Positions 33,417 through 43,020 are shown, counted from the first letter of the stretch. The stretch is 64,000 nt of DNA from Sinorhizobium sp. B11 (GCA_039725955.1 CP091033.1:930001-994000); one strand, 5' to 3'. Program-made: numbers and translations. The notes: a model not told the origin generated them from the letters alone.

Positions 33417-34520
33417 ATGGATACCGGAATGAGACACAACGGGAAAGTCGCACTGATTACCGGCGTAACCGGCCAGGATGGTGCTTACCTCGCCGAATTG
33501 CTCCTGGATAAGGGCTATATTGTTCACGGCATCAAGCGGCGTTCGTCGTCCTTCAATACCAATCGTATCGAACATCTGTACGAAGATCCTCATGTCGATA
33601 ATCCGCGCTTCATCCTTCACTACGGGGATATGACCGACGCAACAAATCTCATCCGGATCGTCCAGGAAACGCAGCCCCACGAGATCTACAATCTCGCCGC
33701 ACAAAGCCACGTCCAGGTGTCTTTCGAAACTCCGGAATATACCGCCAACGCGGACGGAACCGGCACCCTAAGGCTGCTTGAGGCCATTCGCCTCCTGGGC
33801 CTGACCAAGAAGACGCGCTTCTATCAGGCATCCACTTCGGAGCTCTACGGCAAGGTTCAGGCGGTCCCGCAGAACGAAACGACGCCGTTCTACCCTCGAT
33901 CCCCCTATGCGGCCGCCAAGCTTTATGCCTACTGGATCGTCGTCAACTATCGCGAAGCCTATGGCATGCATGCCTCGAACGGCATCCTGTTCAACCATGA
34001 AAGCCCGATCCGTGGTGAAACCTTCGTAACGCGCAAGATTACTCGCGCGGCCGCGGCCATCCATCTCGGCCTGCAGGAGCGGCTTTATCTTGGCAATCTC
34101 GATGCCAAGCGCGACTGGGGACATGCGCGGGAATATGTCCGCGGCATGTGGCTGATGGTGCAGCAGGACGAGCCGGAAGATTATGTCCTAGCAACCGGCG
34201 AAACGCACACCGTTCGCTCTTTTGTCGAGAAGGCTTTTGCCAGGGTGGGCATGCCGATCGATTGGCGTGGGGAAGGTGTCGAGGAAAAGGGATACGACAA
34301 GTTATCCGGCCGCTGCGTGGTGGAGGTCGATCCGGCCTATTTCCGACCCACCGAAGTCGACCTTCTGCTTGGTGATCCGACGAAGGCGCATACGAAGCTT
34401 GGCTGGAAACACGAGGTGAGTCTTGACCAGCTGGTTTCGGAGATGGTCCGCGAGGATTTGAAAGTCATGGCCCGCAATGTTCCGACGATCGGCGCGAACA
34501 AGGGGCTGGTCCATGCCTGA
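33417..34520 (+). CDS. gmd: GDP-mannose 4,6-dehydratase
   Basis: A 367-aa extended SDR that converts GDP-D-mannose to GDP-4-keto-6-deoxy-D-mannose. Signatures: [20 protein letters not shown], the [20 protein letters not shown] segment unique to Gmd, [38 protein letters not shown], the catalytic [12 protein letters not shown], and [22 protein letters not shown] 33417 has GGAG seven bases upstream. ATG 33429 is a possible internal start. The 3' end overlaps fcl by eight bases, so the two are translationally coupled and supply GDP-L-fucose. Confidence 0.96.
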   Translation: MDTGMRHNGKVALITGVTGQDGAYLAELLLDKGYIVHGIKRRSSSFNTNRIEHLYEDPHVDNPRFILHYGDMTDATNLIRIVQETQPHEIYNLAAQSHVQVSFETPEYTANADGTGTLRLLEAIRLLGLTKKTRFYQASTSELYGKVQAVPQNETTPFYPRSPYAAAKLYAYWIVVNYREAYGMHASNGILFNHESPIRGETFVTRKITRAAAAIHLGLQERLYLGNLDAKRDWGHAREYVRGMWLMVQQDEPEDYVLATGETHTVRSFVEKAFARVGMPIDWRGEGVEEKGYDKLSGRCVVEVDPAYFRPTEVDLLLGDPTKAHTKLGWKHEVSLDQLVSEMVREDLKVMARNVPTIGANKGLVHA

Positions 34521-35484
34521 GATCATCTACAGCCTCGCTGGGAAAAGAGTCTATGTCGCGGGTCACCGCGGGATGGTGGGCTCCGCGCTCGTGCGGCGTC
34601 TTGCGTCCGAGGGCTGCGAGATCCTCACGGTTGCGCACGCCGCAGTCGATCTGAGGCGGCAGGATCAGGTGGAGGCATGGATGGCAAACAACCGCCCCGA
34701 TGCCGTCTTCCTGGCGGCTGCAAAGGTCGGCGGCATCCTCGCCAATGATACCTATCCGGCCGACTTCCTCTACGACAACCTGATCCTCGAGGCGAACGTC
34801 ATCCACGCCGCTTATAAGGCTCGCGTCGAAAAACTGATGTTTCTGGGTTCGTCCTGCATCTACCCGAAGTTCGCCGAACAACCGATCGTCGAAGACGCGC
34901 TTCTCAGCGGATCGCTCGAACCGACGAACGAATGGTATGCGATCGCCAAAATTGCCGGACTGAAGCTTTGCGCTGCCTATCGGAAGCAGCATGGCAAGGA
35001 CTTCATTTCGGCCATGCCCACCAATCTCTATGGACCGGGCGATAATTTCGACCTCCATTCAAGCCATGTCATGCCGGCCCTGATCCGCAAAGCGCATGAG
35101 GCCAAGATCAACGGCGAAAAGGAAATCCGCATCTGGGGCACAGGAGCGCCGCTGCGTGAATTCCTGCATGTCGATGATTGCGCCGATGCCTGCATCCATC
35201 TCATGAAGGCCTATTCCGCCGAAAGTCACGTGAATGTCGGCTCAGGCGAAGACATCAGCATCCTCGAATTGGCAAGGCTCGTTGCCGAGGTCGTCGGGTT
35301 CGAAGGTGAGATCACGCGCGATCTCAGCAAACCGGATGGTACGCCGCGCAAGCTGATGAGCGCCGACAAGCTGCGCGCGCTCGGCTGGTCACCGAGGATA
35401 GGCCTGAAGGCGGGCATAGCCGACGCCTATCGCTCCTTCCTGGAGGGGCACTATCTCGAACGCCATAACGAGGCTGCAGAATGA
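34513..35484 (+). CDS. fcl: GDP-L-fucose synthase
   Basis: A 323-aa NADPH-dependent epimerase-reductase that makes GDP-L-fucose from the Gmd product. It has the Rossmann motif [49 protein letters not shown], the catalytic [39 protein letters not shown] and [17 protein letters not shown], all standard for GDP-fucose synthase. ATG 34513 lies inside the gmd 3' end with AAGGGG upstream. An upstream in-frame ATG would give a non-family extension. L-fucose is therefore a likely polymer component, the clearest sugar assignment in the locus. Confidence 0.96.
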   Translation: MPEIIYSLAGKRVYVAGHRGMVGSALVRRLASEGCEILTVAHAAVDLRRQDQVEAWMANNRPDAVFLAAAKVGGILANDTYPADFLYDNLILEANVIHAAYKARVEKLMFLGSSCIYPKFAEQPIVEDALLSGSLEPTNEWYAIAKIAGLKLCAAYRKQHGKDFISAMPTNLYGPGDNFDLHSSHVMPALIRKAHEAKINGEKEIRIWGTGAPLREFLHVDDCADACIHLMKAYSAESHVNVGSGEDISILELARLVAEVVGFEGEITRDLSKPDGTPRKLMSADKLRALGWSPRIGLKAGIADAYRSFLEGHYLERHNEAAE

Positions 35485-35489
35485 CGGCA

Positions 35490-35515
35490 GTCGCGCTATT
35501 GTCGCGATAGTCGCG
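35490..35515. repeat. Three short GTCGCG repeats between convergent genes
   Basis: GTCGCG occurs at 35490, 35501 and 35510, each followed by an A/T tetramer, filling the 34-bp gap between fcl and the convergent EAL gene. It could form short hairpins. Significance unclear. Confidence 0.35.
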
Positions 35516-35518
35516 TTA

Positions 35519-37360
35519 TCACGGGCCGCCGGACTTTCGTTTCACCTTGTCTGCCGGAGGGCGAACCTCGGACCGCAGCGCTTCTGTTGCCTTGTCGCGA
35601 TCGACCGGGCGACCGAACAGATATCCTTGCACATAGGGGCATCCGAGGCGCAGCAGGCGTTCTGCCTGATCTTCCGTCTCCACACCCTCGGCCACGATGC
35701 GGGTACCGAGACCGACCGACATGTCGAGAAGGGCCTTGACGATGACAGCGCCCGGTCCATCGGACATCCGGTCGATGAAGGTCTTGTCAATCTTGATGAT
35801 GTCGACCGGGAAATCCAGCAGGTGCGTGAGCGAGGCGTAGCCGGTGCCGAAATCATCGAGCGCCACGAGCAGCCCTTCCCTGCGAAGCTCCTCGATCGCT
35901 TTTGCGACCTTCCCGTCCTTTTCGTCCATATAGACCGTTTCGGTCACTTCGAGCACGACATGTTTGAGCGGTGTGCGGTGGTGGGCAAAAACGCTTTTGA
36001 TCCGTTCGCCGAGATTGCCCTGGTTGAAATCCGCCATCGATACATTGACGCTCACATATTGAAACGAGAGCCCGAGATCGAGCCAGTATCGGATATCGCG
36101 CGCGACCTGCTCCAGCATCCGGTCGGTCAGGAGATGCCCAATCGATGGATCCTGGAGTGCCTCGGCAAACGCACCGGGGGAAAGGATCTGGCCACCATCC
36201 ATACGAATGCGGCATAGAGCCTCGAGACCGACGATTTCCTGCGTTGGAAGGCTGACGATCGGTTGGTAATGCGCCTCTATCCGATCTTCGGCCAAGGCGC
36301 TGGTCACGGTCTGCAGCGCCCGAAACCGGTTTGCAATCGCCCCGGCAAGATCATCGCTGTAAAGCACGAAACCGCCTCTGGCGATCTGCTTGGCATGGTG
36401 GAGTGCGAGATTTGCATGCTGCAGAAATGTTGGCACGTCGGGCGGCCGGGACGGTTCGAAGATCGCGCCCCCACAGGTAACCGAGACCGGCAGAAGATGT
36501 TCGTCGCGCTGTGGAGCCCGGTTCTCCATGGCGCGCAGAATTTCTGTCGAAACCGCCGATAACTCCTCAGCGGAACGATCTTCGATCAGGACCGCAAATT
36601 CATCGGCGTCCACCCTGAAGATAGCCGCTGGTGCTGCGATCCGTGCAACCGTTTGTCCGACCTCCAGGATCAATCTGTCGCCGGTCGCATGGCCGAAAGC
36701 GTCATTGACCCGGCCGAGATGATCGATATCGACGAGCAGAACCGAAAGAGGGGCACTGGCGCCCTCGATGGCAGCCTCGAGCGTCTTGAGAAAGTTGGCA
36801 CGATTGCCGAAGCCCGTGAGGCTGTCGAAAAAGGCAAGCCTTTGATTATCCGCCTTCACCTCTTCACGCTCGAGTACAAGCGAGCAGAGGTCGAGACACT
36901 CAGCAACGATCATGCGTTCTTCGGGCGTGGGGCCGCGATTATCCTTGTAATAAAATCCGAATGCTCCGAGCACGCGTCCGTCGCTGCGCAGGATCGGGCT
37001 CGACCAACACGCCTTGACGCCATGTTCTTTCGCAAGAATGTCGGCAAGCGGCCGATAGGGTATCCAAAGCGGGTCTGCAAAGATATCGGTGACGGCGATT
37101 GGCCTGCGGAAATGGGCAGCCGTGCCGCACGAGCCGACATCGGGCCCGATTGGAATTCCGTCAAGCGCATCCGAATAGGTTTTGGAGATCGTTGGCCCAG
37201 CCAGCGGATGCAGGAGCCCTTCGCGGTCAACGGTCACGATTGAGCAAATGACCCCGGCTGCAAGCCGCTCAGCATGCTCGCAAATACGATCGCAGGCGTC
37301 TTCGAGAGAAGACCCCCGTGCCAGCATATCCAAGATTTCCTGCTGAAGCTGTCCTCGCAT
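35519..37360 (-). CDS. GAF-GGDEF-EAL protein, probable c-di-GMP phosphodiesterase
   Basis: 613 aa: a GAF domain at about 15-165 (GPDVGSCGTAAHFRRPIAV), GGDEF at about 180-345 and EAL at about 355-600. The GGDEF active-site loop reads FRVDADEFAVLI (DADEF), so cyclase activity is doubtful. The EAL motifs are intact: GLEALCRIRM, VNVSMADF, LEVTETVYM, ALDDFGTGYASLTHL and DIIKIDKTFI, so the protein likely cleaves c-di-GMP under GAF-sensed control. No membrane segment, so cytoplasmic. ATG 37360 is preferred over an upstream TTG. It is convergent with fcl at the edge of the EPS locus, and c-di-GMP commonly controls EPS output, but a direct link is inference. Confidence 0.88.
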   Translation of the reverse strand: MRGQLQQEILDMLARGSSLEDACDRICEHAERLAAGVICSIVTVDREGLLHPLAGPTISKTYSDALDGIPIGPDVGSCGTAAHFRRPIAVTDIFADPLWIPYRPLADILAKEHGVKACWSSPILRSDGRVLGAFGFYYKDNRGPTPEERMIVAECLDLCSLVLEREEVKADNQRLAFFDSLTGFGNRANFLKTLEAAIEGASAPLSVLLVDIDHLGRVNDAFGHATGDRLILEVGQTVARIAAPAAIFRVDADEFAVLIEDRSAEELSAVSTEILRAMENRAPQRDEHLLPVSVTCGGAIFEPSRPPDVPTFLQHANLALHHAKQIARGGFVLYSDDLAGAIANRFRALQTVTSALAEDRIEAHYQPIVSLPTQEIVGLEALCRIRMDGGQILSPGAFAEALQDPSIGHLLTDRMLEQVARDIRYWLDLGLSFQYVSVNVSMADFNQGNLGERIKSVFAHHRTPLKHVVLEVTETVYMDEKDGKVAKAIEELRREGLLVALDDFGTGYASLTHLLDFPVDIIKIDKTFIDRMSDGPGAVIVKALLDMSVGLGTRIVAEGVETEDQAERLLRLGCPYVQGYLFGRPVDRDKATEALRSEVRPPADKVKRKSGGP

Positions 37361-37572
37361 GCCGGTCCCGTTATACTGCGTTTCGCTCGAATGGCCTCGC
37401 AACCTGTTCGACCGGTTACGATCAAAACTAGCAGGTACTATGTTACGGGTTCGGAAATTTATCGACTACAATTCGAAGCCCCAAGCATATCGTATGTTCT
37501 CGTCTCACGGGCAGTAGCCGCTGCACACTACAACAACGGCGACCTGAGAAGACCGGGACAGGTCAGGCATGT

Positions 37573-38208
37573 TTAGCTTTGAAGAATATGCTGCCGCACC
37601 AATTCCTTCAAATGCTCGGCATCACCGGTTTCGATCGCGTTGATCATCAGATGGTGCTCCCGGCCCGACTGCTCCACACGGGCGCGCGTGCGCCATTGTG
37701 AGACCGGCGCCGATGAGGTTCGCTGACGGATTTCCGTAATGAGGTCGACCAGTTCCTGATTACCGCCGAGAACCAGCAATTGCCGATGGAAGGCGAGATT
37801 CGCCTCGTAAAGTTCCAGCATCGTGCCATTCAGCACCATGAAGTCAAAATGCTCGGCAAGTCTGCGGAGACTGGCGATATCTGCCGGCAATGCATTCTGA
37901 ATGATCGTGCCGGCGATGGCGGTTTCCAGGATAATGCGGATTTCACTGACTTCCCGTGCGCGCCGGCCATCCGGTTCATAGACATGGTAACCGCGGTTTG
38001 GCACATGTTCGACGAGCCGCTTTTGAGCGAGGCGATCGAGAGCACGTCGCACTTCAGGCCGCGTGCAGTTGTAGCGTCGCTCGAGATCGATCTGCTTCAG
38101 CCAAGTACCGGGCAGGAGCACCCCGGCCAGAATATCCTGAAGCACGAGGTCCGTCACGTCGCGTCCAGCGGACGCGGCCTGCCCCGAATTCATTATGATA
38201 TCTGCCAT
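37573..38208 (-). CDS. GntR-family regulator, FadR/FCD subfamily
   Basis: 211 aa. The N-terminal winged HTH has LVLQDILAGVLLPGTWLKQI and RYNCTRPEVRRALDRLAQKR with LVEHVPNRGYHV. The C-terminal FCD domain has the metal/ligand residues in the context EANLAFHRQLLVLGGN and GREHHLMINAIETGD. ATG 38208 has AGGGGA eight bases upstream. It diverges from an M20 amidohydrolase-ABC transporter operon, so it probably represses that operon in response to the transported or cleaved compound. A perfect 16-bp palindrome lies in the shared spacer. Confidence 0.9.
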   Translation of the reverse strand: MADIIMNSGQAASAGRDVTDLVLQDILAGVLLPGTWLKQIDLERRYNCTRPEVRRALDRLAQKRLVEHVPNRGYHVYEPDGRRAREVSEIRIILETAIAGTIIQNALPADIASLRRLAEHFDFMVLNGTMLELYEANLAFHRQLLVLGGNQELVDLITEIRQRTSSAPVSQWRTRARVEQSGREHHLMINAIETGDAEHLKELVRQHILQS

Positions 38209-38334
38209 TCGAATTTCCCCTGCTCTTCTCCGTCGATATCACGGGCTGAGGTATGTCCGTAAGGCAGCCCCAACGCATTGCCGTGATGAAAATTTATTCG
38301 TGCATGTGGATTGCGCATAAATTCTTTGTAACCT

Positions 38335-38350
38335 AAATTGGCGCCAATTT
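38335..38350. promoter_or_regulatory. Perfect 16-bp palindrome, candidate operator
   Basis: AAATTGGCGCCAATTT is exactly self-complementary and lies nine bases before the hydrolase ATG 38359, where a bound repressor would block transcription or translation. It is the only strong palindrome in the gntR/hydrolase spacer. Known FCD-type operators are often of the TNGTNNNACNA kind, so the match to this regulator is unproven. Confidence 0.5.
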
Positions 38351-38358
38351 TGGATACT

Positions 38359-39810
38359 ATGCAAAATAATGCTGTTGTGGAAGCCATGAAAAACTCGGAC
38401 ACGGTGTGGGACATTGTCGAAGCCAAGCGCGAAGCATTCTTTGCGCTCAGCGACCGGATCTGGGATATGCCGGAGACAAATTACGAGGAATACCGCTCCG
38501 CTGAAGAGCACGCGCGGCAGCTGCAAGCCGAAGGGTTCCGTGTCGAACGCGGTATCGCGGGGCTTCCGACAGCGGTGATGGGCGAAGCTGGTGAAGGTGG
38601 GCCGGTCATCGCAATCCTCGGGGAATTCGATGCGTTGCCCGGTCTCAGCCAGGAAGCAGGTGTTGCCGAGAAGCGCGAGGTGACGGCAAATGGCAATGGC
38701 CACGGATGCGGCCACAACTTGCTCGGCGCCGGTTCTATGCTGGCGGCGGCAGCGGTGAAGGATTTCCTTGCAGCAAACGGCCTCAAGGGCCGCGTGCGCT
38801 ATTATGGCTGCCCGGCAGAAGAAGGCGGCTCCTCCAAGGGCTTCATGGTGCGCGCAGGCGTCTTCGATGACGTCGACATTGCCATTTGCTGGCACCCGGC
38901 GGCCTTTGCCGGCGTCAACAACCCCGTCTCGCTTGCCTGCAACGAGATCAATTTCCACTTCACCGGCCGCTCGTCGCATGCTTCAGCAACACCGCATCTC
39001 GGCCGCAGCGCGCTCGATGCCGTTGAGTTGATGAACGTCGGCGTCAACTACATGCGCGAGCACATGCCCTCTACGGCGCGCATCCACTATGCCGTGACCG
39101 ATACAGGTGGTTCGGCGCCAAATGTGGTGCAGGCCCGCGCGACCGTGCGTTACCTCGTCCGCGCCCGAAACCTCCCCGAACTCCTGTCGCTCGTCGCCCG
39201 CGTCAAGAAGGTGGCGGAGGGCGCTGCCCTCATGACCGAGACGTCGGTCCGCAGCGAGGTGATCAGCGGTGACGCCAATCTCGTCGGCAATGTTCCGCTC
39301 GAGGACCTGATGTTTGCCAATCTCGAACGCCTCGGCCCGCCCGTTTTCGATGACAACGACCGCGCCACCGCCCGGACATTCCAGGCGACCATGAGCGCCG
39401 AGGACATAGCCTCTTCCTACGCGCGCTTCGGCCTGAAACCGAAGAAGGACCAGCCGCTTTGCGAGGAAATCTTCGCGCTCTATGCCGGCGACAGCACGAT
39501 CGTCGGTTCAACCGATGTCGGCAGCGTCAGTTGGGTCGTGCCAACAGTGCAGATGCGCGGCGCGACTTATGCCATCGGCACGCCTGGTCATTCCTGGCAG
39601 TTGGTCGCTCAGGGCAAGCTTCCCGCAGCCCATAAAGGCACGGAGCATGCGGCAAAGGTCATGGCGAGCACCGCCATCGACCTGATCCGCAATCCTGCTC
39701 TCATCGAGGCGGCCAAGGCGGACCTGAAGGGCCGCCTCGATGGGACACAGTTCGTCAATCCGATCCCCAACGACGTTCAACCGCCGCTGCCGGAGAAAAA
39801 GGCATCATGA
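38359..39810 (+). CDS. M20-family amidohydrolase, AbgB-like
   Basis: 483 aa. Metal-binding and catalytic features of M20 amidohydrolases are present: ILGEFDALPGLSQEAG, GNGHGCGHNLLGAGSM, YYGCPAEEGGSSKGFMVRAG with the catalytic Glu, and CWHPAAFAGVNN. The dimerisation insert NEINFHFTGRSSHASATPH follows. The layout matches p-aminobenzoyl-glutamate hydrolase subunit B (AbgB) and related N-acyl amino acid hydrolases. ATG 38359 is used. A TTG at 38338 is in frame, and both have weak ribosome-binding sites. The stop overlaps the first permease start, so the substrate is probably an N-acylated amino acid or similar conjugate brought in by the transporter. Confidence 0.87.
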   Translation: MQNNAVVEAMKNSDTVWDIVEAKREAFFALSDRIWDMPETNYEEYRSAEEHARQLQAEGFRVERGIAGLPTAVMGEAGEGGPVIAILGEFDALPGLSQEAGVAEKREVTANGNGHGCGHNLLGAGSMLAAAAVKDFLAANGLKGRVRYYGCPAEEGGSSKGFMVRAGVFDDVDIAICWHPAAFAGVNNPVSLACNEINFHFTGRSSHASATPHLGRSALDAVELMNVGVNYMREHMPSTARIHYAVTDTGGSAPNVVQARATVRYLVRARNLPELLSLVARVKKVAEGAALMTETSVRSEVISGDANLVGNVPLEDLMFANLERLGPPVFDDNDRATARTFQATMSAEDIASSYARFGLKPKKDQPLCEEIFALYAGDSTIVGSTDVGSVSWVVPTVQMRGATYAIGTPGHSWQLVAQGKLPAAHKGTEHAAKVMASTAIDLIRNPALIEAAKADLKGRLDGTQFVNPIPNDVQPPLPEKKAS

Positions 39811-40526
39811 ACCAGCCCGGCATCCTCGAGCTCATCAGCTTCGGCCCCGACGGCTGGGGCAAGGCGCTCATGGCCGGCGCGTGGATGACGATCCTGGTCG
39901 CGCTTTCGGGATATGCCATCGGCTCGGTGATCGGCACGTTCGGCGCCTGGGCGAAGATATCGGGCGGACGTGGCCTGAAGATCGCCGCCGACACCTACAC
40001 GACGGTCCTTCGCGGCATACCTGATCTTCTGGTCATCTACCTCTTCTATTTCGGAGGCAGTGCCGCAGTGACCGCACTCGGCCGGCTTTTCGGCGCCGAA
40101 GGTTTCCTTGGCTTTCCGGGGTTCCTTGCGGGCTCACTCGCCGTCGGCGTCACCTCCGGCGCGCAATTTACGGAGGTTTTCCGGGGCGCCTTCAAGGCCG
40201 TGCATCGAGGTGAGATCGAAGCTGCAATCGCCTGCGGCATGGGCCGTGCATTGCGGTTTCGCCGTATCGTCGCACCGCTGACGCTACGTCACGCGCTGCC
40301 GGGCCTCGGCAATGTCTGGCAAGTCGTTCTGAAGGAATCCGCACTCGTCTCCATTACCGGCGTCGCCGAACTGCTTCGCCAGACGCAAGTGGCGGCAGGA
40401 TCGACTGGTCTTCCCTTCGATTTTTATATCGTTGCAGGTGCGATCTATCTCATCATTTCAACCGGTTCCGGCCTTTTCCTGAGACGGGCTGAGAAGCACT
40501 TCTCTCGCGGTGTGAGGAGAGGCTGA
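39807..40526 (+). CDS. Polar amino acid ABC transporter permease (HisQ/ArtQ-like)
   Basis: A 239-aa inner-membrane permease with about five helices. The HisM/HisQ family features are VLRGIPDLLVIYLFYFGG near residue 70 and the cytoplasmic EAA-loop AIACGMGRALRFRRIVAPLT, which contacts the ATPase. ATG 39807 overlaps the hydrolase stop (ATGA), and the stop overlaps the next permease. It should form a heterodimer with that permease. Confidence 0.92.
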   Translation: MNQPGILELISFGPDGWGKALMAGAWMTILVALSGYAIGSVIGTFGAWAKISGGRGLKIAADTYTTVLRGIPDLLVIYLFYFGGSAAVTALGRLFGAEGFLGFPGFLAGSLAVGVTSGAQFTEVFRGAFKAVHRGEIEAAIACGMGRALRFRRIVAPLTLRHALPGLGNVWQVVLKESALVSITGVAELLRQTQVAAGSTGLPFDFYIVAGAIYLIISTGSGLFLRRAEKHFSRGVRRG

Positions 40527-41263
40527 TGGATTGGCAATTTCTCGGCGAAACCTTCGTCAATCTCGTTTCCGCTGTCCCGCTCACCCTTCAGCTTGCCGCG
40601 ACGTCGATCGCACTCGGCGCCGCGCTGGCGCTGGCAATCGCACTGTGCCGGCTTTCAGGGATCACGGTGCTGGAATGGTGCGCGCGCGCCTATGTCTTCG
40701 TTTTCCGCGGCACACCACTGCTCGTGCAGATCTTCCTGATCTACTACGGGCTCGGCCAGTTTCCCGAGGTCAGGCACAGCATACTGTGGCCGTTCCTGCG
40801 CGAGCCCTATTGGTGCGCGGTGCTTGCGCTGACCATGAATACCGCTGCCTATGCCAGCGAGATCATTCGCGGCGGACTTCTGTCTGTACCGTTCGGCCAG
40901 GTCGAGGCGGCGCGCGCCTGCGGCATGCCTCGCTTCATGCAGTTCCGTCGCATCATCATGCCTCTCGCCATCCGCCAGGCGCTGCCGGCCTACTCCAATG
41001 AGATGATCTCCATGGTGAAGGCGACATCGCTCGCCTCGATCATTACCCTGATGGAAGTGACCGGCGTCGCCGCCAGGATCATTTCCGAGACCTATCGGGC
41101 AATCGAAGTCTTCATCGTCGCAGGCGCCATCTATCTGGCAATCAACTTCCTGCTGACGCGTCTCGTCTACCATGTCGAATATTGGCTGAGCCCGCATCTG
41201 CGCCAGCCACTTCCCCACTTTCCGGCGACAGCCACATCCGTACTCGAAGGAGACGCCCGATGA
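40526..41263 (+). CDS. Polar amino acid ABC transporter permease (HisM/ArtM-like)
   Basis: A 245-aa inner-membrane permease, partner of the preceding one. Features are [40 protein letters not shown] and the EAA loop [20 protein letters not shown] with [18 protein letters not shown]. It begins at ATG 40526 overlapping the previous stop by one base, with GGAGAGG upstream, and ends overlapping the ATPase start. Confidence 0.92.
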   Translation: MDWQFLGETFVNLVSAVPLTLQLAATSIALGAALALAIALCRLSGITVLEWCARAYVFVFRGTPLLVQIFLIYYGLGQFPEVRHSILWPFLREPYWCAVLALTMNTAAYASEIIRGGLLSVPFGQVEAARACGMPRFMQFRRIIMPLAIRQALPAYSNEMISMVKATSLASIITLMEVTGVAARIISETYRAIEVFIVAGAIYLAINFLLTRLVYHVEYWLSPHLRQPLPHFPATATSVLEGDAR

Positions 41264-42042
41264 CCGCGGCGAATGCCCCTCTTTCCACCATCGCGTTCAG
41301 CGTGAGGGATATGCACAAGAGTTTCGGTCCGGTGGAAGTCCTGAAAGGTATCTCGCTCGACGCTCATGAAGGCGATGTCGTTTCGATTCTTGGTTCCTCC
41401 GGCTCGGGCAAATCCACCTTCCTGCGCTGCATCAACCTTCTGGAGACACCCGATTCCGGCGAAGTGACGGTCGCGGGAGAAACGATCCGCATGATCGCCG
41501 ACGGCAAAGGCGGCAGCCGCCCGGCCGAGCGCAAGCAGGTCGATCGAATTCGTTCGCAGCTCGGCATGGTCTTCCAGAGCTTCAACCTCTGGTCCCATAA
41601 GACGGTGCTCGAGAACGTCATCGAAGCCCCGGTTCATGTGCACGGCCGTTCGAGGACGGAGTGCATCGAGGAAGCCGAGGCCTTGCTTGCCAAGGTCGGC
41701 ATTGCAGAAAAACGCAATTTCTATCCGTCTCATCTTTCCGGTGGTCAGCAGCAACGCGCGGCCATCGCACGTGCGCTCGCCATGCGCCCGAAGGTAATGC
41801 TCTTCGATGAGCCGACCTCCGCACTCGATCCCGAACTCGTTGGCGAAGTGCTGCGCGTCATGCGCGCACTCGCCGAAGAAGGGCGCACGATGCTGGTCGT
41901 CACCCATGAAATGGGTTTCGCCCGCGATGTCTCCAGCCGGGTCGTTTTCCTGCATCAGGGCGTAATCGAAGAAGACGGCAAACCGCAGGATGTGTTCGTC
42001 AATTCCCGGTCGGACCGTTTCCGCCAGTTCATCAACAAGTAG
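41260..42042 (+). CDS. Polar amino acid ABC transporter ATPase (HisP/GlnQ-like)
   Basis: A 260-aa cytoplasmic ATPase with every motif intact: Walker [15 protein letters not shown]-loop [10 protein letters not shown], signature [15 protein letters not shown], Walker [15 protein letters not shown] and the switch His in [15 protein letters not shown] 41260 is supported by AAGGAGA nine bases upstream and overlaps the permease stop. It powers the two permeases. The binding-protein gene follows after 36 bases. Confidence 0.94.
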   Translation: MTAANAPLSTIAFSVRDMHKSFGPVEVLKGISLDAHEGDVVSILGSSGSGKSTFLRCINLLETPDSGEVTVAGETIRMIADGKGGSRPAERKQVDRIRSQLGMVFQSFNLWSHKTVLENVIEAPVHVHGRSRTECIEEAEALLAKVGIAEKRNFYPSHLSGGQQQRAAIARALAMRPKVMLFDEPTSALDPELVGEVLRVMRALAEEGRTMLVVTHEMGFARDVSSRVVFLHQGVIEEDGKPQDVFVNSRSDRFRQFINK

Positions 42043-42078
42043 TTTCTCGGCCCAAACAAAGAAAAAGGGAGCAAAAAC

Positions 42079-43020
42079 ATGAGGTTCTTTTCACGGGTTC
42101 TGATGGCGACATCAGCCGCTGCCGTCATCGCGACGGCCGGTGTTGCGCATGCCGAAGACAAGAAGTGGACGACGGTGACGATCGCCACCGAAGGCGCATT
42201 CAAGCCTTATAACTTCACCAAGCCGGATGGCTCGCTCGATGGCTATGAGATCGAACTGACCAAATATCTCTGCGATCACATGAAGGTGGAATGCAAGATC
42301 GTGGTCCAGAACTTCGATGGCATGATCCCGGCACTGAACGCCGGCAAATTCGATGCCATCATCTCCGGCATGTCTGCGACGGCAAAGCGCGAAGAGGTGA
42401 TCGCCTTCAGCGATTCCTACGGCTCCACCGGCCAGGCCTTCGCGACCTCGAAGACGGGCGATCTCGCAAAGCTGTCGGAAAAGGGCCAGGTCTTCTCGCT
42501 TGCCAGTGATGAAGCGGGCGCTGCTGCAGAGATCGAAAAGATCAAGCCGGCACTCCAGGGCAAGACGATCGGTGTGCAGACTGCCTCCACAGCGGCCGCC
42601 TTCGTCGACAAATATCTGAAGGGTGTCGTCGACGTCAGAGAATACAAGACGACGGAAGAGCATGATCTCGATCTCAAGGCCGGTCGTGTTGATATCGTTA
42701 TGGCGTCCATGGCCTATCTGACGACGGCTTCCGAGAAGCCGGGCAACGAAGACATGACGACGACAGGTCCACGCTTCCAGGGCGGGTTCCTCGGCCGTGG
42801 CAGTTCCGTTGGCCTGCGTAAGAGCGACACGGAACTGAAGGCCATGTTCAACGACGCGATTGCCGCTGCAAAGGCGGATGGCACGATCAAGACGCCGCTT
42901 GGTCGGCGGTTCGAGTCCCTCCGGGCCAACCACTTTTTCCAGGGTTTAAGCCGCGCGGCCCGTATCGCCGGCTTCTCCTGGTCAACAGGCATACAGTCTC
43001 CTGTCTTCTTTATTTTATAA
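42079..43020 (+). CDS. Periplasmic amino-acid-type solute-binding protein with replaced C-terminus
   Basis: A 313-aa reading frame. The signal peptide (SAAAVIATAGVAHAED) and SBP family 3 body (IATEGAFKPYNFTKPDGSLD, then GYEIELTKYLCDHMKVECKI and QNFDGMIPALNAGKFDAIIS) are normal up to AIAAAKADGTIKT near residue 273. A normal protein would end within about ten residues with a Trp-Phe motif. Here it continues as an unrelated Arg-rich tail encoded by a tRNA 3'-end-like sequence (42908-42932) and flanking DNA. The last helix has probably been replaced by an integration event, so ligand binding may be impaired. AGGGAG precedes ATG 42079. Confidence 0.8.
   Translation: MRFFSRVLMATSAAAVIATAGVAHAEDKKWTTVTIATEGAFKPYNFTKPDGSLDGYEIELTKYLCDHMKVECKIVVQNFDGMIPALNAGKFDAIISGMSATAKREEVIAFSDSYGSTGQAFATSKTGDLAKLSEKGQVFSLASDEAGAAAEIEKIKPALQGKTIGVQTASTAAAFVDKYLKGVVDVREYKTTEEHDLDLKAGRVDIVMASMAYLTTASEKPGNEDMTTTGPRFQGGFLGRGSSVGLRKSDTELKAMFNDAIAAAKADGTIKTPLGRRFESLRANHFFQGLSRAARIAGFSWSTGIQSPVFFIL
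42908..42932 (+). other. tRNA 3'-end-like fragment, candidate att site
   Basis: Contains the T-loop GGTTCGAGTCC, then CTCCGGGCCA and ACCA, ending in CCA followed by CTTTTTCC. This is a T-arm half, acceptor strand, CCA end and T-rich terminator, in tRNA order. The bases to the left (binding-protein codons) do not restore a T-stem, so only the 3' part of a tRNA gene is present. Such fragments mark the far end of islands inserted in tRNA genes. The tRNA identity is not assigned. Confidence 0.62.
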
